Assembly: GCA_934343805.1 (NCBI GenBank)
Contig: CAKRIN010000008.1
Coordinates: 37,693 to 101,692, forward strand
Source of the DNA: an uncultured Lachnospira sp.
GTDB lineage: Bacteria; Bacillota; Clostridia; Lachnospirales; Lachnospiraceae
DNA length: 64,000 nt
Reading direction: 5' to 3'
A program made the position numbers and the translations under genes. Shown piece after piece: positions 9,254 through 19,365 of this stretch. Under the pieces are notes generated by a model. It made no database searches and was not told the origin of the DNA. It saw only the letters and a list, made by a program, of their open reading frames with translations. Numbering within the stretch: position 1 is the stretch's first letter; each line of letters starts with the position of its first letter.

Positions 9254-9370
9254 AAGCCCATCTCCTATAATCCTACCAGATTAACAACCAAATCCGGACC
9301 TTTTAATATCTGTTTAAATTTTACCACATGAAAATAATTCCCACAAGTTCCATGTGTATTTTTTATCAAA

Positions 9371-11833
9371 TCAAAAATCCTCCCAGAAATCCTGTATACA
9401 TTTTACTGCACTGTTTTTATTAACCGGAAATATTCTATTCCACTCTCTCGGATACATATTTTCATATTCTTTTGTAAGAAAACGGTCATCAAGCAGTGCT
9501 ATTACGCCTCGGTCTGTATCAGTTCTTATTACCCGCCCCGCAGCCTGCAATACCTTGTTCATGCCTGGAATTACATATGCATATAAATATCCATTTTTGC
9601 CCCATTCATCAAAATAATTGCGCAATATGTTCCTTTCACGGCATATCATTGGGATACCTGTTCCTACAACCACTGCCCCTATAAGGCTTTCATCCTTGAG
9701 ATCTATTCCCTCCGAAAATATTCCACCAAGAACACAAAAACCTATAAGTGACGATTCCGGCTTAAGTTCCTCATAGAACTGTGAAAGAAACTCTTCTTTA
9801 TCTTTCTCATTCATATGCCTGCCCTGGACAATAACATTTATTCCATCTGAAAGTTCACATGACTCCTTATTCTCCTGTGAGCACACATATGCATTAACAG
9901 CATTATTATGTATATATGCTTCAAGGACATTTTCCATATATGAATACGACGGAAAGAACACCATGTATCTTCCTGTCTTTCCAGAAATCATGTAATTAAT
10001 ATAATCTGCCACTTTAGCATACTCAGACATATTGCGCCTTGTATACCGGCTGGTCACATCTTTTGCCACCATAATTCTTTTATTGTCCGGTTCAAATGGT
10101 GAGTGGGCATATACAGCTCTGTCATCAATATCACCTGACAACATTTCTTTAAAATAATTAACCGGTAATAACGTTGCAGAAAAGAACACTGTACTCTTTC
10201 CCTGTGCCAGACGTTCACTTATATTCCCAGATGGATCTACACAATACAAATGCACAAGAAAATTGCCATCTGCATCATGTTCTGTATAGTATACATACTT
10301 TTCATCCGCGCAATCATACATGTTAAGAAAATGTCTTACTGCAAAGAAAAAATCAATGCATTCATCAACAACCGGCTGGCCTTTATGCTTATCCATAAAC
10401 TTCTGCATAAGCCCCATTGTCCTCTCCAGACTTGCCGGAAATGTCCCAAGTCCATCAATAACCTTAAAGCTGTCACACTGTCTTTTATATTCCAGAAGCT
10501 GCTTATTGCATTTATCAAGTGCAGCTGCAAGGCGTTTATCCATATCCTTTACTATCTTCTTCGCAGCAAGGAAATCTTCTTTTTTCAACACTGCACTATA
10601 CATATCCCTTGCTCTGTCAACAAGATTGTGTGCCTCATCCACAAGAAATACATAATCACCTGATGAACCATTTCCAAAATACCTCTTAAGTGCAGCATCA
10701 GGATCAAATACATAATTATAATCACATATGATACCGTCACACCAGTATGATGTATCAAGCGACATTTCAAAAGGACACACCTCATGTTTTTGGGCATAAT
10801 CAGTTATATTATCCCTGCCAATAGCCATCTCATGTGTAATTATGTCATAAACAGCATCATTAACTCTGTCAAAATGGCCCTTTGCATATGGACACATGGC
10901 AGGATTACAATTTCTTTCATCCAGCGGACATATCTTGTCCTTTGCTGTAAGTGTGACAGTCCTCATATGCAGTCCCTTGTCTCTTAGTATCTTATATGAA
11001 TCCTCTGCGACTGTTCTTGTAATAGTCTTGGATGTCAGATAGAATATTTTATCTATAAGCTGCTGCCCAAGTGCCTGCACCGATGGATAAACTGTTGATA
11101 ATGTCTTTCCTACACCCGTAGGTGCCTGTATGTACAGAGTGCTTTCTGACTCAATCGCTCTGTATACATTTACACACAGCTTCTTCTGTCCTTCTCTGTA
11201 TTCATATGGAAATGCCAGATTCTTTATAGAATCTGTGCGTCTGCTTCTTTCATCAAATGTATAATCTGTCCATTTTTTAAAAGCAGCAGTAAGCTTATTA
11301 AACCATTCCTCTATCTGCTCAAATGTATAATCCTCTCTGAATCTCTTTATAGTTTCAGGTTCCGGAGTAACGTATGTCATCTGGACACCAATGTTCTTAA
11401 GCTTCTTCCTGTCAGCATATATATACGCATATACCATCGCCTGTGCTTTATGTACATACACCGGCTCATTAAGAACTGATACATCTGCCTGCATAGTTTT
11501 TATTTCATCTATTACAACTTCTCCGACAGGTTTCTTTTCCCCGTCTTCATCCTCTTCAATATCTGCAATAATCCCGTCAGCTCTCCCCTCTATTGAAAGA
11601 ATATAGTCAATTCCTGTTCCGCTTGTCATTTCCAGCTCTGTCTTTAAAGGGACTTCTGCATGATACAATGCTCCCATACTATGCTGTATCTTCCTGTGGA
11701 TTCTTGCGCCTTCCTGCATAACTGCAATATCATTGCTTCCTGTATTTCTATTATCAATATCGCCTGATGCATACATGAATTCAACAAGATTTCTGACAGA
11801 AATCCTGAAGCAGTTTCCCTTAACCGAATACAT
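9371..11833 (-). CDS. PD-(D/E)XK nuclease fused to DinG/XPD-like iron-sulfur DNA helicase
   Basis: 820 residues. The N-terminal part (about 1-165) has a Cas4/RecB-type nuclease pattern: GRADGII, then EVVIDEIKTM and an HKAQAMVYAY helix. The rest is a superfamily 2 helicase of the Rad3/XPD/DinG group: Walker A APTGVGKT near 240, a cysteine cluster CPLDERNCNPAMCP for a 4Fe-4S cluster near 305-320, the DEAH box VDEAHNLVDRA near 400 and the late motif QAAGRVIRTDTDRG near 780. It probably unwinds and cuts damaged or branched DNA. GGAGAAA precedes ATG 11833. The upstream gene is 12 bases away, so the two are likely co-transcribed. Confidence 0.85.
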   Translation of the reverse strand: MYSVKGNCFRISVRNLVEFMYASGDIDNRNTGSNDIAVMQEGARIHRKIQHSMGALYHAEVPLKTELEMTSGTGIDYILSIEGRADGIIADIEEDEDGEKKPVGEVVIDEIKTMQADVSVLNEPVYVHKAQAMVYAYIYADRKKLKNIGVQMTYVTPEPETIKRFREDYTFEQIEEWFNKLTAAFKKWTDYTFDERSRRTDSIKNLAFPYEYREGQKKLCVNVYRAIESESTLYIQAPTGVGKTLSTVYPSVQALGQQLIDKIFYLTSKTITRTVAEDSYKILRDKGLHMRTVTLTAKDKICPLDERNCNPAMCPYAKGHFDRVNDAVYDIITHEMAIGRDNITDYAQKHEVCPFEMSLDTSYWCDGIICDYNYVFDPDAALKRYFGNGSSGDYVFLVDEAHNLVDRARDMYSAVLKKEDFLAAKKIVKDMDKRLAAALDKCNKQLLEYKRQCDSFKVIDGLGTFPASLERTMGLMQKFMDKHKGQPVVDECIDFFFAVRHFLNMYDCADEKYVYYTEHDADGNFLVHLYCVDPSGNISERLAQGKSTVFFSATLLPVNYFKEMLSGDIDDRAVYAHSPFEPDNKRIMVAKDVTSRYTRRNMSEYAKVADYINYMISGKTGRYMVFFPSYSYMENVLEAYIHNNAVNAYVCSQENKESCELSDGINVIVQGRHMNEKDKEEFLSQFYEELKPESSLIGFCVLGGIFSEGIDLKDESLIGAVVVGTGIPMICRERNILRNYFDEWGKNGYLYAYVIPGMNKVLQAAGRVIRTDTDRGVIALLDDRFLTKEYENMYPREWNRIFPVNKNSAVKCIQDFWEDF

Positions 11834-11845
11834 TTATTTCTCCAA

Positions 11846-12625
11846 TCAATAATGTTCTACTATATCATATATAAAAGAGTTTCCTTTCTTTCCCACTCTT
11901 TTTACCTGTTCCATATAATTAAGCATTGCCAGTACATTCCCTGCTGTCTTTTTATCAACATGCGCCGTTCTGGCAAAATCAGCTGATGTAAATCCATCTT
12001 CTAGTCCGTCAGGCACAAACTGCATATAATCCTGCGGGCAGTCAAGCTCAACAATCTTCCTGATTCCAACAGGAATGCGGTCATATCTTACTGCTCCCCT
12101 TTTTTTGTCATAACTCCACCCATTAAGCAGCTTATGCTCTTCCATATCCATCATAATTACTGTTACTTTCAGGTTAGGATTCTTTAAAAAAGGCTTTATT
12201 CTGTATAATTCATACATAGCATCATATATGCTGTATCTTTTAGGGGATTTTCTTCTTGAAGTTACTGCTCCGCTCTCAGGATCTATCCAGCTTAAATACT
12301 TGTCATAGGGCAATGGATATACAACTCTTACATTGTATTCATTAAGAAATACTGTAAGCTTATCTCTTAATTTGCCTAGCTGTCTCGTCTGGATTTCAAT
12401 TATGCCATCCTGATTATATATATCAGCATAATATCCATTGACCGCCACCTCCTGATTATCTTCATCAGGCTCATAATATGCTTTCAGCACTGCATGTAAT
12501 GTTCTCTCTGAGAGTGTGCCTATCCCCTTATCATCATGTTTTTTTCCAATTATACGCTGTCTGGCAGCTTCAAACGCCGCTTCATCTATATATTCTATTG
12601 TTTCTGCGGTCTTTTTTACTGCCAT
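11846..12625 (-). CDS. Uncharacterised protein, possible nuclease with winged helix
   Basis: 259 residues from ATG 12625, preferred because AGGAG lies 6 bases upstream; an ATG at 12652 lacks one. Residues about 70-100 read YYADIYNQDGIIEIQTRQL, which resembles a restriction-like fold with the active-site form D...E-x-Q instead of E-x-K. The last 60 residues (SADFARTAHVDKKTAGNVLAML and on) look like a winged helix. I do not recognise a named family. Its position 12 bases upstream of the nuclease-helicase suggests joint work on DNA. The nuclease idea is inference. Confidence 0.6.
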   Translation of the reverse strand: MAVKKTAETIEYIDEAAFEAARQRIIGKKHDDKGIGTLSERTLHAVLKAYYEPDEDNQEVAVNGYYADIYNQDGIIEIQTRQLGKLRDKLTVFLNEYNVRVVYPLPYDKYLSWIDPESGAVTSRRKSPKRYSIYDAMYELYRIKPFLKNPNLKVTVIMMDMEEHKLLNGWSYDKKRGAVRYDRIPVGIRKIVELDCPQDYMQFVPDGLEDGFTSADFARTAHVDKKTAGNVLAMLNYMEQVKRVGKKGNSFIYDIVEHY

Positions 12626-12787
12626 GGCTGTCTCCTGACTCTTCTTTTTCATAAAGTATCTTACGAATTAATAAAAAAATCAAGACTTGAAAGCTATGCT
12701 TTATTTTCACACACAACTTATATATAATTAACCTATACTTCGTATATCGTTTCGTACTAATCATGATTACAATCAAGGAGGACACAC

Positions 12788-13843
12788 ATGATATCAATAA
12801 GTATGTGTATGATAGTAAAAAATGAACAGGATGTCTTAAAACGATGTCTGGACTCCTATGCCGGAACATATGATGAACTTATCATTGTTGATACTGGTTC
12901 TACTGACAACACAAAAGATATTGCACATGAATACACTGACAAGGTATATGACTTTGAATGGTGTGATGATTTTTCCAAAGCACGTAACTTTGCATTTTCA
13001 AAGGCAGAATGTGACTATATTTTCAGTGCTGATGCTGATGAAGAACTTGATATTTATAACAACAAGGCTCTGCGTGACCTGAAGTCCATACTTCTTCCAG
13101 AAATTGACATTGTGCAGATGTACTATGTAAATGCATCTGCTTTTAATTCAGTATATAACGCAAAGAAAGAACTCCGCCCCAAGCTGTTCAGGCGGCTCCG
13201 TACATTTACATGGATATCACCAATCCATGAAACAATACGCCTTGAGCCCTTAGTTTATGACAGTGACATAGAAATACTTCATAAGCCTGTATCTGATCAC
13301 AGCAAGAGAGATTTTAAAACCTATCTTAAAGCATTTGAATGTGGAACACACATTGAGGATTATGTTGTGACTATGCTGTGTAAAGAATTGTTTATCTCTG
13401 GGGAAGATACTGATTTCCTAATGTTTAAGGATATATTTGAAAATATTCTTGCAAAAGAAGAGCGAAATGCTGACATTACAAAAGAGCTCGACTGTATTCT
13501 TTCAAGAATTTATCAGATATCCGGTAATTATGATCAATTCTTTAAAACTGCACTGAGAGCTGTTGCCAATGAGCCATGTTCTGAAATATGTCTCACACTC
13601 GGAATATTCTACATGGATAAACAGGACTATGAAGAGGCTGTTATGTGGCTGTATAATGCAGCATACGAAACACAGAGTATCCTTGATATCACAAGCAGTA
13701 CAAGCAAACCGCTTTCTCTTCTTGGAAAGTGTTATGCCGAACTGGCAGCACTTGCTTCAGACATTAATGAAATAACACGTCTTTCAGATATCTCATCAGA
13801 CTACTATGCAAAAGCTGCAGCCTGCCAGATACCCGAAGAATAG
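12788..13843 (+). CDS. Family 2 glycosyltransferase with tetratricopeptide-like C-terminus
   Basis: 351 residues. The N-terminal part shows the GT-A pattern SMCMIVKNEQDVLKRCLDS, then IVDTGSTDN near 35 and SADADEEL near 79 (the metal-binding DxD region). The C-terminal half (about 210-340) is helical with TPR-like units, including YMDKQDYEEAVMWLYNAA. This layout matches SunS/TPR-type transferases. Donor and acceptor are unknown. AAGGAGG lies 7 bases before ATG 12788. It is transcribed away from the nuclease genes and ends at a strong terminator. Confidence 0.85.
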   Translation: MISISMCMIVKNEQDVLKRCLDSYAGTYDELIIVDTGSTDNTKDIAHEYTDKVYDFEWCDDFSKARNFAFSKAECDYIFSADADEELDIYNNKALRDLKSILLPEIDIVQMYYVNASAFNSVYNAKKELRPKLFRRLRTFTWISPIHETIRLEPLVYDSDIEILHKPVSDHSKRDFKTYLKAFECGTHIEDYVVTMLCKELFISGEDTDFLMFKDIFENILAKEERNADITKELDCILSRIYQISGNYDQFFKTALRAVANEPCSEICLTLGIFYMDKQDYEEAVMWLYNAAYETQSILDITSSTSKPLSLLGKCYAELAALASDINEITRLSDISSDYYAKAAACQIPEE

Positions 13844-13896
13844 AAAGAAGCGATATATAAATCCTGAACTGCAAGACTTATATATCGCTTCTTTTA
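13844..13896. terminator. Bidirectional intrinsic terminator
   Basis: A perfect 15-bp stem (AGAAGCGATATATAA at 846-860 with its complement at 878-892, offsets on 13000) has A residues on one side and TTTT on the other. It lies between convergent genes: the glycosyltransferase (+) and the cohesin protein (-). Confidence 0.85.
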
Positions 13897-13917
13897 GCTT
13901 ATGATAGCTTCTTAGTA

Positions 13918-15522
13918 TTATTTGTCATCAATATCAAACAGTTCTACCTGTTCAACCTCTTCTTCAGATTCCTTATGTTTTTCCGTTTTACTATCATCTA
14001 TGAGGTCATCATCCTCATCATCTTCATAATCATCCATAAGCTCATCATCATCATATTTAGATTCTTCCTCAACTCTGTCAGCAAAATCCCTTGCACTCAT
14101 AAATGGTTCATCATCAAGTTCTCCCATAGCCTTGTTGAATGCTCTCTTATTCCTTGATATTCTGCTTCCAAGAATAGAAGCTGTACATATAAGCGCAATA
14201 AGTAAAATAACTGCTGTGGCTGCCGCAATATAGAACATATTACGATATGATATTGTGTGTGCCTTTGCTGATGTATCCTGTACCTCAGGCTTAGTATATG
14301 CCACTCCGTCCATTGAACCATCATATACCTGGATTGTTTCATCAGCTATACAATATCTGAACCAGCCTGTTACACCCTGTGAACTTATTCCATAAAAAAG
14401 GCAGTATGTTCTGTCAGAATTCATCATTACCTGCACATCCCTGCCTGCAATGTTATACTCTGTCAGCGTGTACCCATCAGGCTTTTCCATTGAATCCGTA
14501 ATAGGAAGAATACTATATGCTATACTTGGCTCATTAACCTGGACATAATATGTAAATGTTTTTGAAACAGAATCATATACATACAATCCACTTTCGCCTG
14601 TACTGTCTTTAGCCTCAAGATAAACAAGCACAAGCTTTGTATTAACGCCAATTCCTGCTTTTATCTTGCTTCCCTGATAATCATAATCAGATTCCTCATA
14701 TCCTTCTGGAAGAGGATTCTGTGAAAAATCACTTTTCAATGTATATACAGAACCATTAACTGTTACATCAATATCTTCATATTCATTAGCCGTCGTAGTA
14801 GGTTCTTCCACGCTTCCTCTTGTCGTATAGATTGTATATACTTTCTTACTTCCATCTTCTGCCGTAACAGTAATTGTTGTTGTATTGTTTCCCATATCCA
14901 TCTTTGTTCCAGATATAGATACTTTAGCTTTTGAATCTTCCGGTACTGCACTTACTGTCAGCTTCTCCACATCTGCTCCAACTGCAGTTGTATATGTTGT
15001 AGTACCCGAAGAAAATGCTGGCGACAATACTCCCGGATCAATCTTTAATGATGCCAGATTATTATTAGTAGAATATGTTACCGGTGCTTTTCCTGTAATT
15101 GTTCCTGCCGAAGACGTTACTGTCATGTATCCGTCACTGCCAGCCAGATTCGTCCCCTGTCCGACAGTAATACTTGCCGTTCCGGCAGTTTTAATTTTAA
15201 AAGTAAGTGTTCTGGATTTGCTCTTAAACGAATCTGTATCTATCCATTTAACAAGTCCATTTCCTCCTGTATCATATCCGGATACAGCTTCAACAACAGA
15301 TGTATCATATGAAATATACACTTCTGTTGCCCATATTTCTTCCGAAGACGACATCGTTACTGTAACTGTAACTTCACTTCCAACTTCTCCACTTGCTGAA
15401 CCCACAGCCACATTAGCAGTTGCAGCGTATACTTTATCTGGTTCTGACAATCCTGAAATCACCCCTGTACACATTACCAGTAGTACCGCAAATGCCATAA
15501 ATTTTCTTATAATATTCTTCAT
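13918..15522 (-). CDS. Membrane-anchored cohesin-domain protein
   Basis: 534 residues from ATG 15522 (AGGAGG five bases upstream). An N-terminal signal peptide ends near residue 33. Residues about 36-145 have a cohesin pattern: ANVAVGSASGEVGSEVTVTV, then an ATEVYISYDTSVVEAV strand pair. Residues about 155-235 form a cadherin-like sandwich (SLKIDPGVLSPAFSSGTTTY). One membrane helix near 433-455 (FYIAAATAVILLIALIC) is followed by a short, very acidic cytoplasmic tail. Cohesins bind dockerins, and the gene immediately upstream encodes a dockerin, so this protein probably holds that enzyme at the cell surface (inference). The gap between them is 19 bases. Confidence 0.8.
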   Translation of the reverse strand: MKNIIRKFMAFAVLLVMCTGVISGLSEPDKVYAATANVAVGSASGEVGSEVTVTVTMSSSEEIWATEVYISYDTSVVEAVSGYDTGGNGLVKWIDTDSFKSKSRTLTFKIKTAGTASITVGQGTNLAGSDGYMTVTSSAGTITGKAPVTYSTNNNLASLKIDPGVLSPAFSSGTTTYTTAVGADVEKLTVSAVPEDSKAKVSISGTKMDMGNNTTTITVTAEDGSKKVYTIYTTRGSVEEPTTTANEYEDIDVTVNGSVYTLKSDFSQNPLPEGYEESDYDYQGSKIKAGIGVNTKLVLVYLEAKDSTGESGLYVYDSVSKTFTYYVQVNEPSIAYSILPITDSMEKPDGYTLTEYNIAGRDVQVMMNSDRTYCLFYGISSQGVTGWFRYCIADETIQVYDGSMDGVAYTKPEVQDTSAKAHTISYRNMFYIAAATAVILLIALICTASILGSRISRNKRAFNKAMGELDDEPFMSARDFADRVEEESKYDDDELMDDYEDDEDDDLIDDSKTEKHKESEEEVEQVELFDIDDK

Positions 15523-15541
15523 CAAATCCTCCTTGCCGGTA

Positions 15542-17590
15542 TTACTGGGTTATGTATCCGATTCCAAGAATGTTCTTTTTAAGTGCTACAATATCGAGAA
15601 TACCGACACTTCCATCCCTGTTCGCATCTGCTGCTTTATAATATGCTCCATCGAGTGCTGTCATATCAAGCATATATCTTTTAAGTGTAACTATATCAAG
15701 AATATTAATTTCACCATCTCCATTAACATCCCCATATAATATTATTTTGTACTCACTTGAAACATTTCCTTTGCCGTCATATACAACAAATCTGTCTCCT
15801 GTGGCAATATTTTCTGTCTTTTCTTTTCCATCACTGCCAACTACAACACCTGTTGTACCGCCATTAAACGTTATTCCTGACATGAATCCTGACAGATTAC
15901 TTCCAACACCAATTCCAGATATAAAGCCATTGGTATTATCTACATTATATTCGGATTTGAAATCTCCCTTAGCTCCGTCATTATTAAGGTTCTCACGCAC
16001 TATTCTTATGTTGTATTTCCTTATCTCGCCATTCTGTGCTTTAACAGAAATTGTAATATCGTTATTTCCAACCTTTAACTGACAGCTTCCTGTCCCAGAA
16101 ACTGTTGCGCTGCTTACCTTAGCCGAAGCCGATATATTTACAGAGCTTGTTGCATTAGGAACTATCAGGCTGTAATCTGTTATATCAGAACTGAATGTTG
16201 GAGTTAACGAATAACCATCTACACTGAGCGAATCCAGCTTATTATTAGGGCTTCCTTTACCTGACGGATATTCGCTTGCAGTTTCTGGCATATTACGATA
16301 CACAGGAATATTAAATGTCATTGCAGTTTCAGACTTTACCTTATCTGAATATCCGTTTGCTGCTCTTACTGACTCAGAACTTGCCGCTTCAATATTAGTC
16401 ATATACTGATGCGAAAAATTCTTTAAGTCAAACTTTTCATAATAAAGAGTATTCTGTCCGGCATTAATATAATTCTTACCGATTATCTTAGCCCCTCCAA
16501 CAATGGCAAGCATTCTTGTCGACCATGGTCTTAATGTCGAAGAGTCATTCTTCTTTGCATACTTGAGGCCATTCTCAATAGCACCGGCACTGCTTGTTTT
16601 ATATGCGCCAATATTATAATAATTATAGTAATTCTCGTAATTAGAAAATGTGCCTGATATACTGTCACTATTCCCGGAAGCACCCATCTCCTGAATAATT
16701 CTTGATGCAAGATGGTAAGGACTTACCCCGGACATTGATCCTGCTGCTATCAATGCGGACACATATGTAGAATATGTTACTCCTCCATATGACAGGTCAT
16801 TTCTTGAGCTGTCGAGGAATGTGCCCGAAACAAGTGTATTAAGCCCACTTTCTGTCTGTATCTGTCCATTATATGCCAGATTCTCAAACATAAATATATG
16901 CCTGCTATCCAGGAAATTTCTTGGATCAAGGTAATATTCAACCATTGCTGACGATGCCTGTACCCATCCTCCTGAATCCCATATTGTATATTCTCCCGTA
17001 TTCCAGTTATAACATCCTGCTGCAGTAGATTTCTTGGAGCTGTCATAACTGTTAGGCACAAGACTTCTTCCGGGATAATTCTCCTTTTCAACGACATAAT
17101 CCCAGTCAAGTCCTGTGTTATCAGCAACAAATACCCATGAAGGATATTGTGCATGTAACGCTATAAGCCCTTCATGGTAGCTTTCCGGAAATCCCTGTTC
17201 TGTAAGATATTCCTTAAAGCTCGCGTATTGTGAATAATCTACATTCTTGTAAACTGTCACATACTGTGAGGCTATATATCCCTCACGATACGAACCATCA
17301 AGATAGAACCCGACCTTATACCATGAATAGTTGTTACTTGTAAATTCTTCCCCAAGAATATCAAGAGATTTTCCTCCATTAAACTTGGTTATAATATTGC
17401 TGCTGTCAGATGTATCCGGAGCTGTCCTTATACGCACATCAGTTGTACCTTCCATGACACAGCCTGATTTCTTCTCATCTGCCATAACTGTTACTGTCTG
17501 TATACTGACGCACATAAGAACTGCCTGCATCATCATTACAAAACACAGCAATGCTGACTTTACTCTAATTGTTCTCAGATGTTTAATCAT
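15542..17590 (-). CDS. Secreted glucosaminidase with SH3 and type I dockerin domains
   Basis: 682 residues. Order: signal peptide (to about 37), bacterial SH3 domain (about 40-110), glucosaminidase domain of peptidoglycan hydrolases (about 150-440, with the likely catalytic glutamate in RIIQEMGASGN), cadherin-like sandwich (about 455-550) and a C-terminal type I dockerin. The dockerin has two calcium-loop repeats, DVNGDGEINILDIVTLKRY and DANRDGSVGILDIVALKKN. It should cut peptidoglycan glycan strands outside the membrane. AAGGTGG precedes ATG 17590. The cohesin gene follows directly, forming a two-gene pair. Confidence 0.88.
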   Translation of the reverse strand: MIKHLRTIRVKSALLCFVMMMQAVLMCVSIQTVTVMADEKKSGCVMEGTTDVRIRTAPDTSDSSNIITKFNGGKSLDILGEEFTSNNYSWYKVGFYLDGSYREGYIASQYVTVYKNVDYSQYASFKEYLTEQGFPESYHEGLIALHAQYPSWVFVADNTGLDWDYVVEKENYPGRSLVPNSYDSSKKSTAAGCYNWNTGEYTIWDSGGWVQASSAMVEYYLDPRNFLDSRHIFMFENLAYNGQIQTESGLNTLVSGTFLDSSRNDLSYGGVTYSTYVSALIAAGSMSGVSPYHLASRIIQEMGASGNSDSISGTFSNYENYYNYYNIGAYKTSSAGAIENGLKYAKKNDSSTLRPWSTRMLAIVGGAKIIGKNYINAGQNTLYYEKFDLKNFSHQYMTNIEAASSESVRAANGYSDKVKSETAMTFNIPVYRNMPETASEYPSGKGSPNNKLDSLSVDGYSLTPTFSSDITDYSLIVPNATSSVNISASAKVSSATVSGTGSCQLKVGNNDITISVKAQNGEIRKYNIRIVRENLNNDGAKGDFKSEYNVDNTNGFISGIGVGSNLSGFMSGITFNGGTTGVVVGSDGKEKTENIATGDRFVVYDGKGNVSSEYKIILYGDVNGDGEINILDIVTLKRYMLDMTALDGAYYKAADANRDGSVGILDIVALKKNILGIGYITQ

Positions 17591-17646
17591 TCAACCACCT
17601 TACATTCGTATTCTTATAAATCTTAATGGTTACATATATCAGAATC

Positions 17647-19239
17647 TTAATTCTTTCCAAATTCAGAAAGCTTAAGACCTTCATTTCTCTCAAGTACCAT
17701 ATTAACAGACCAGCTATTGGCAAACACAAGAAGTGGATTGCCCTTAAGGTCTTTAATCTTCTTCATATCTGATGTACCGACAATTCTGTTCACATCAATT
17801 TCCTCAGGATTCTCAATCCAACGGATATGCTCATATGGAAGCGGCTCAAGTCTGATATCAACACCATACTCATTCTTAAGACGATATTCGAGAACCTCAA
17901 ACTGAAGTACGCCAACAACGCCCACAATAATCTCTTCCATTCCGGTATTGAACTCCTGGAATATCTGAATTGCGCCTTCCTGTGCAATCTGGTTGATACC
18001 CTTGATGAACTGCTTTCTCTTCATAGTATCAAGCTGTCTTACTCTTGCAAAATGCTCTGGTGCAAATGTAGGAATACCCTCGAATGCAAATTTCTTATTA
18101 GACCTGCATATTGTATCACCGATAGAAAAAATACCCGGATCAAATACACCGATAATATCTCCTGCGTATGCCTCATCTACAATATGTCTCTCCTCTGCCA
18201 TCATCTGCTGTGGCTGGCTGAGTCTTATCTTCTTGCCACCCTGAACATGGTTCGCTTCCATTCCGGCTTCAAACTTACCTGAACATATTCTCATGAATGC
18301 AATTCTGTCTCTGTGTGCTTTATTCATATTAGCCTGGATTTTGAATACAAATGCTGAAAATTCCTCAGCAAAAGGATCAATAACCCCCTGATCTGACTTT
18401 CTTGGAAGTGGTGAAGTCGTCATTGAAAGGAAATGCTCAAGGAAAGTCTGTACACCAAAATTAGTAAGAGCAGAGCCAAAAAATACTGGTGTAAGATCAC
18501 CTGCGCTTACCATCTCCTGATCGAACTCTGCACTTGCTCCATCTAACAACTCAATATCTTCCTGAAGCTTGTCATAGAAAGCATCCCCTATTCTGTCTTT
18601 AAGAACAGCCTCGTCTGCCTCATCTACAATTTCAGTATCAACTTCCTTCTGACCATTCATAGCCGCCTTGAATAATGATACATTCTTCTCTTTACGGTCA
18701 TATACGCCCTTAAACTCCTTACCGCAGCCAATAGGCCAGTTAATAGGACATGTAGCAATTCCAAGTACACTCTCAATTTCATCAAGAAGCTCAAATGGGT
18801 CATTAGCCTCTCTGTCCATCTTATTAATAAATGTAAATATAGGAATGTGTCTCATAACACATACCTTGAAAAGCTTAATAGTCTGTTTCTCAACACCCTT
18901 AGAAGCATCTATAACCATGACCGCAGAATCTGCTGCCATAAGAGTTCTGTAGGTATCCTCAGAGAAATCCTGATGTCCCGGAGTATCAAGGATATTAATA
19001 CAGTAGCCTTCGTAGTTAAACTGAAGAACAGAAGACGTTACCGAAATACCTCTTTCCTTCTCAATCTCCATCCAGTCAGAAACTGCATGCTTGGCAGTTT
19101 TCTTACCCTTTACAGAACCTGCAAGGTTGATAGCTCCCCCATATAGCAGAAACTTCTCTGTTAATGTTGTCTTACCAGCATCCGGGTGAGAGATAATGGC
19201 AAATGTCCTTCTTTTCTTGATTTCACTTTCTAAACTCAC
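17647..19239 (-). CDS. prfC: Peptide chain release factor 3
   Basis: 530 residues, the usual RF3 length. GTPase motifs are intact: P-loop HPDAGKTTLTEKF near 20, DTPGHQDFSEDTYRT near 87 and NKMDREANDPFELLDEIE near 141. The C-terminal half has the RF3-specific region GVVGVLQFEVLEYRL. RF3 is a GTPase that recycles RF1 and RF2 from the ribosome after termination. The start is GTG 19239, with GGAG seven bases upstream and no better ATG. Confidence 0.97.
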   Translation of the reverse strand: MSLESEIKKRRTFAIISHPDAGKTTLTEKFLLYGGAINLAGSVKGKKTAKHAVSDWMEIEKERGISVTSSVLQFNYEGYCINILDTPGHQDFSEDTYRTLMAADSAVMVIDASKGVEKQTIKLFKVCVMRHIPIFTFINKMDREANDPFELLDEIESVLGIATCPINWPIGCGKEFKGVYDRKEKNVSLFKAAMNGQKEVDTEIVDEADEAVLKDRIGDAFYDKLQEDIELLDGASAEFDQEMVSAGDLTPVFFGSALTNFGVQTFLEHFLSMTTSPLPRKSDQGVIDPFAEEFSAFVFKIQANMNKAHRDRIAFMRICSGKFEAGMEANHVQGGKKIRLSQPQQMMAEERHIVDEAYAGDIIGVFDPGIFSIGDTICRSNKKFAFEGIPTFAPEHFARVRQLDTMKRKQFIKGINQIAQEGAIQIFQEFNTGMEEIIVGVVGVLQFEVLEYRLKNEYGVDIRLEPLPYEHIRWIENPEEIDVNRIVGTSDMKKIKDLKGNPLLVFANSWSVNMVLERNEGLKLSEFGKN

Positions 19240-19313
19240 TGTTTTACTCCTTTATATCACATAATACATAGCTTATCAAATAATTCATGCCTGTTCTGGC
19301 GTATACATAATAT

Positions 19314-19346
19314 AAGCCTGTGACGCAGTCTTAGCTTCACAGGCTT
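19314..19346. terminator. Hairpin downstream of the 86-residue gene
   Basis: Perfect 10-bp arms (AAGCCTGTGA and its complement) with a 13-base loop. It lies after the stop of the small gene at 19366 and upstream of prfC. No long T run follows, so it may be a weak terminator or an mRNA end-stabilising structure. Confidence 0.55.
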
Positions 19347-19365
19347 ACTCTGATTAATAATCTAA

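Noticed and set aside
12730..12750. CTTCGTATA resembling a loxP arm
   Set aside because: Only one imperfect arm, no partner and no recombinase.
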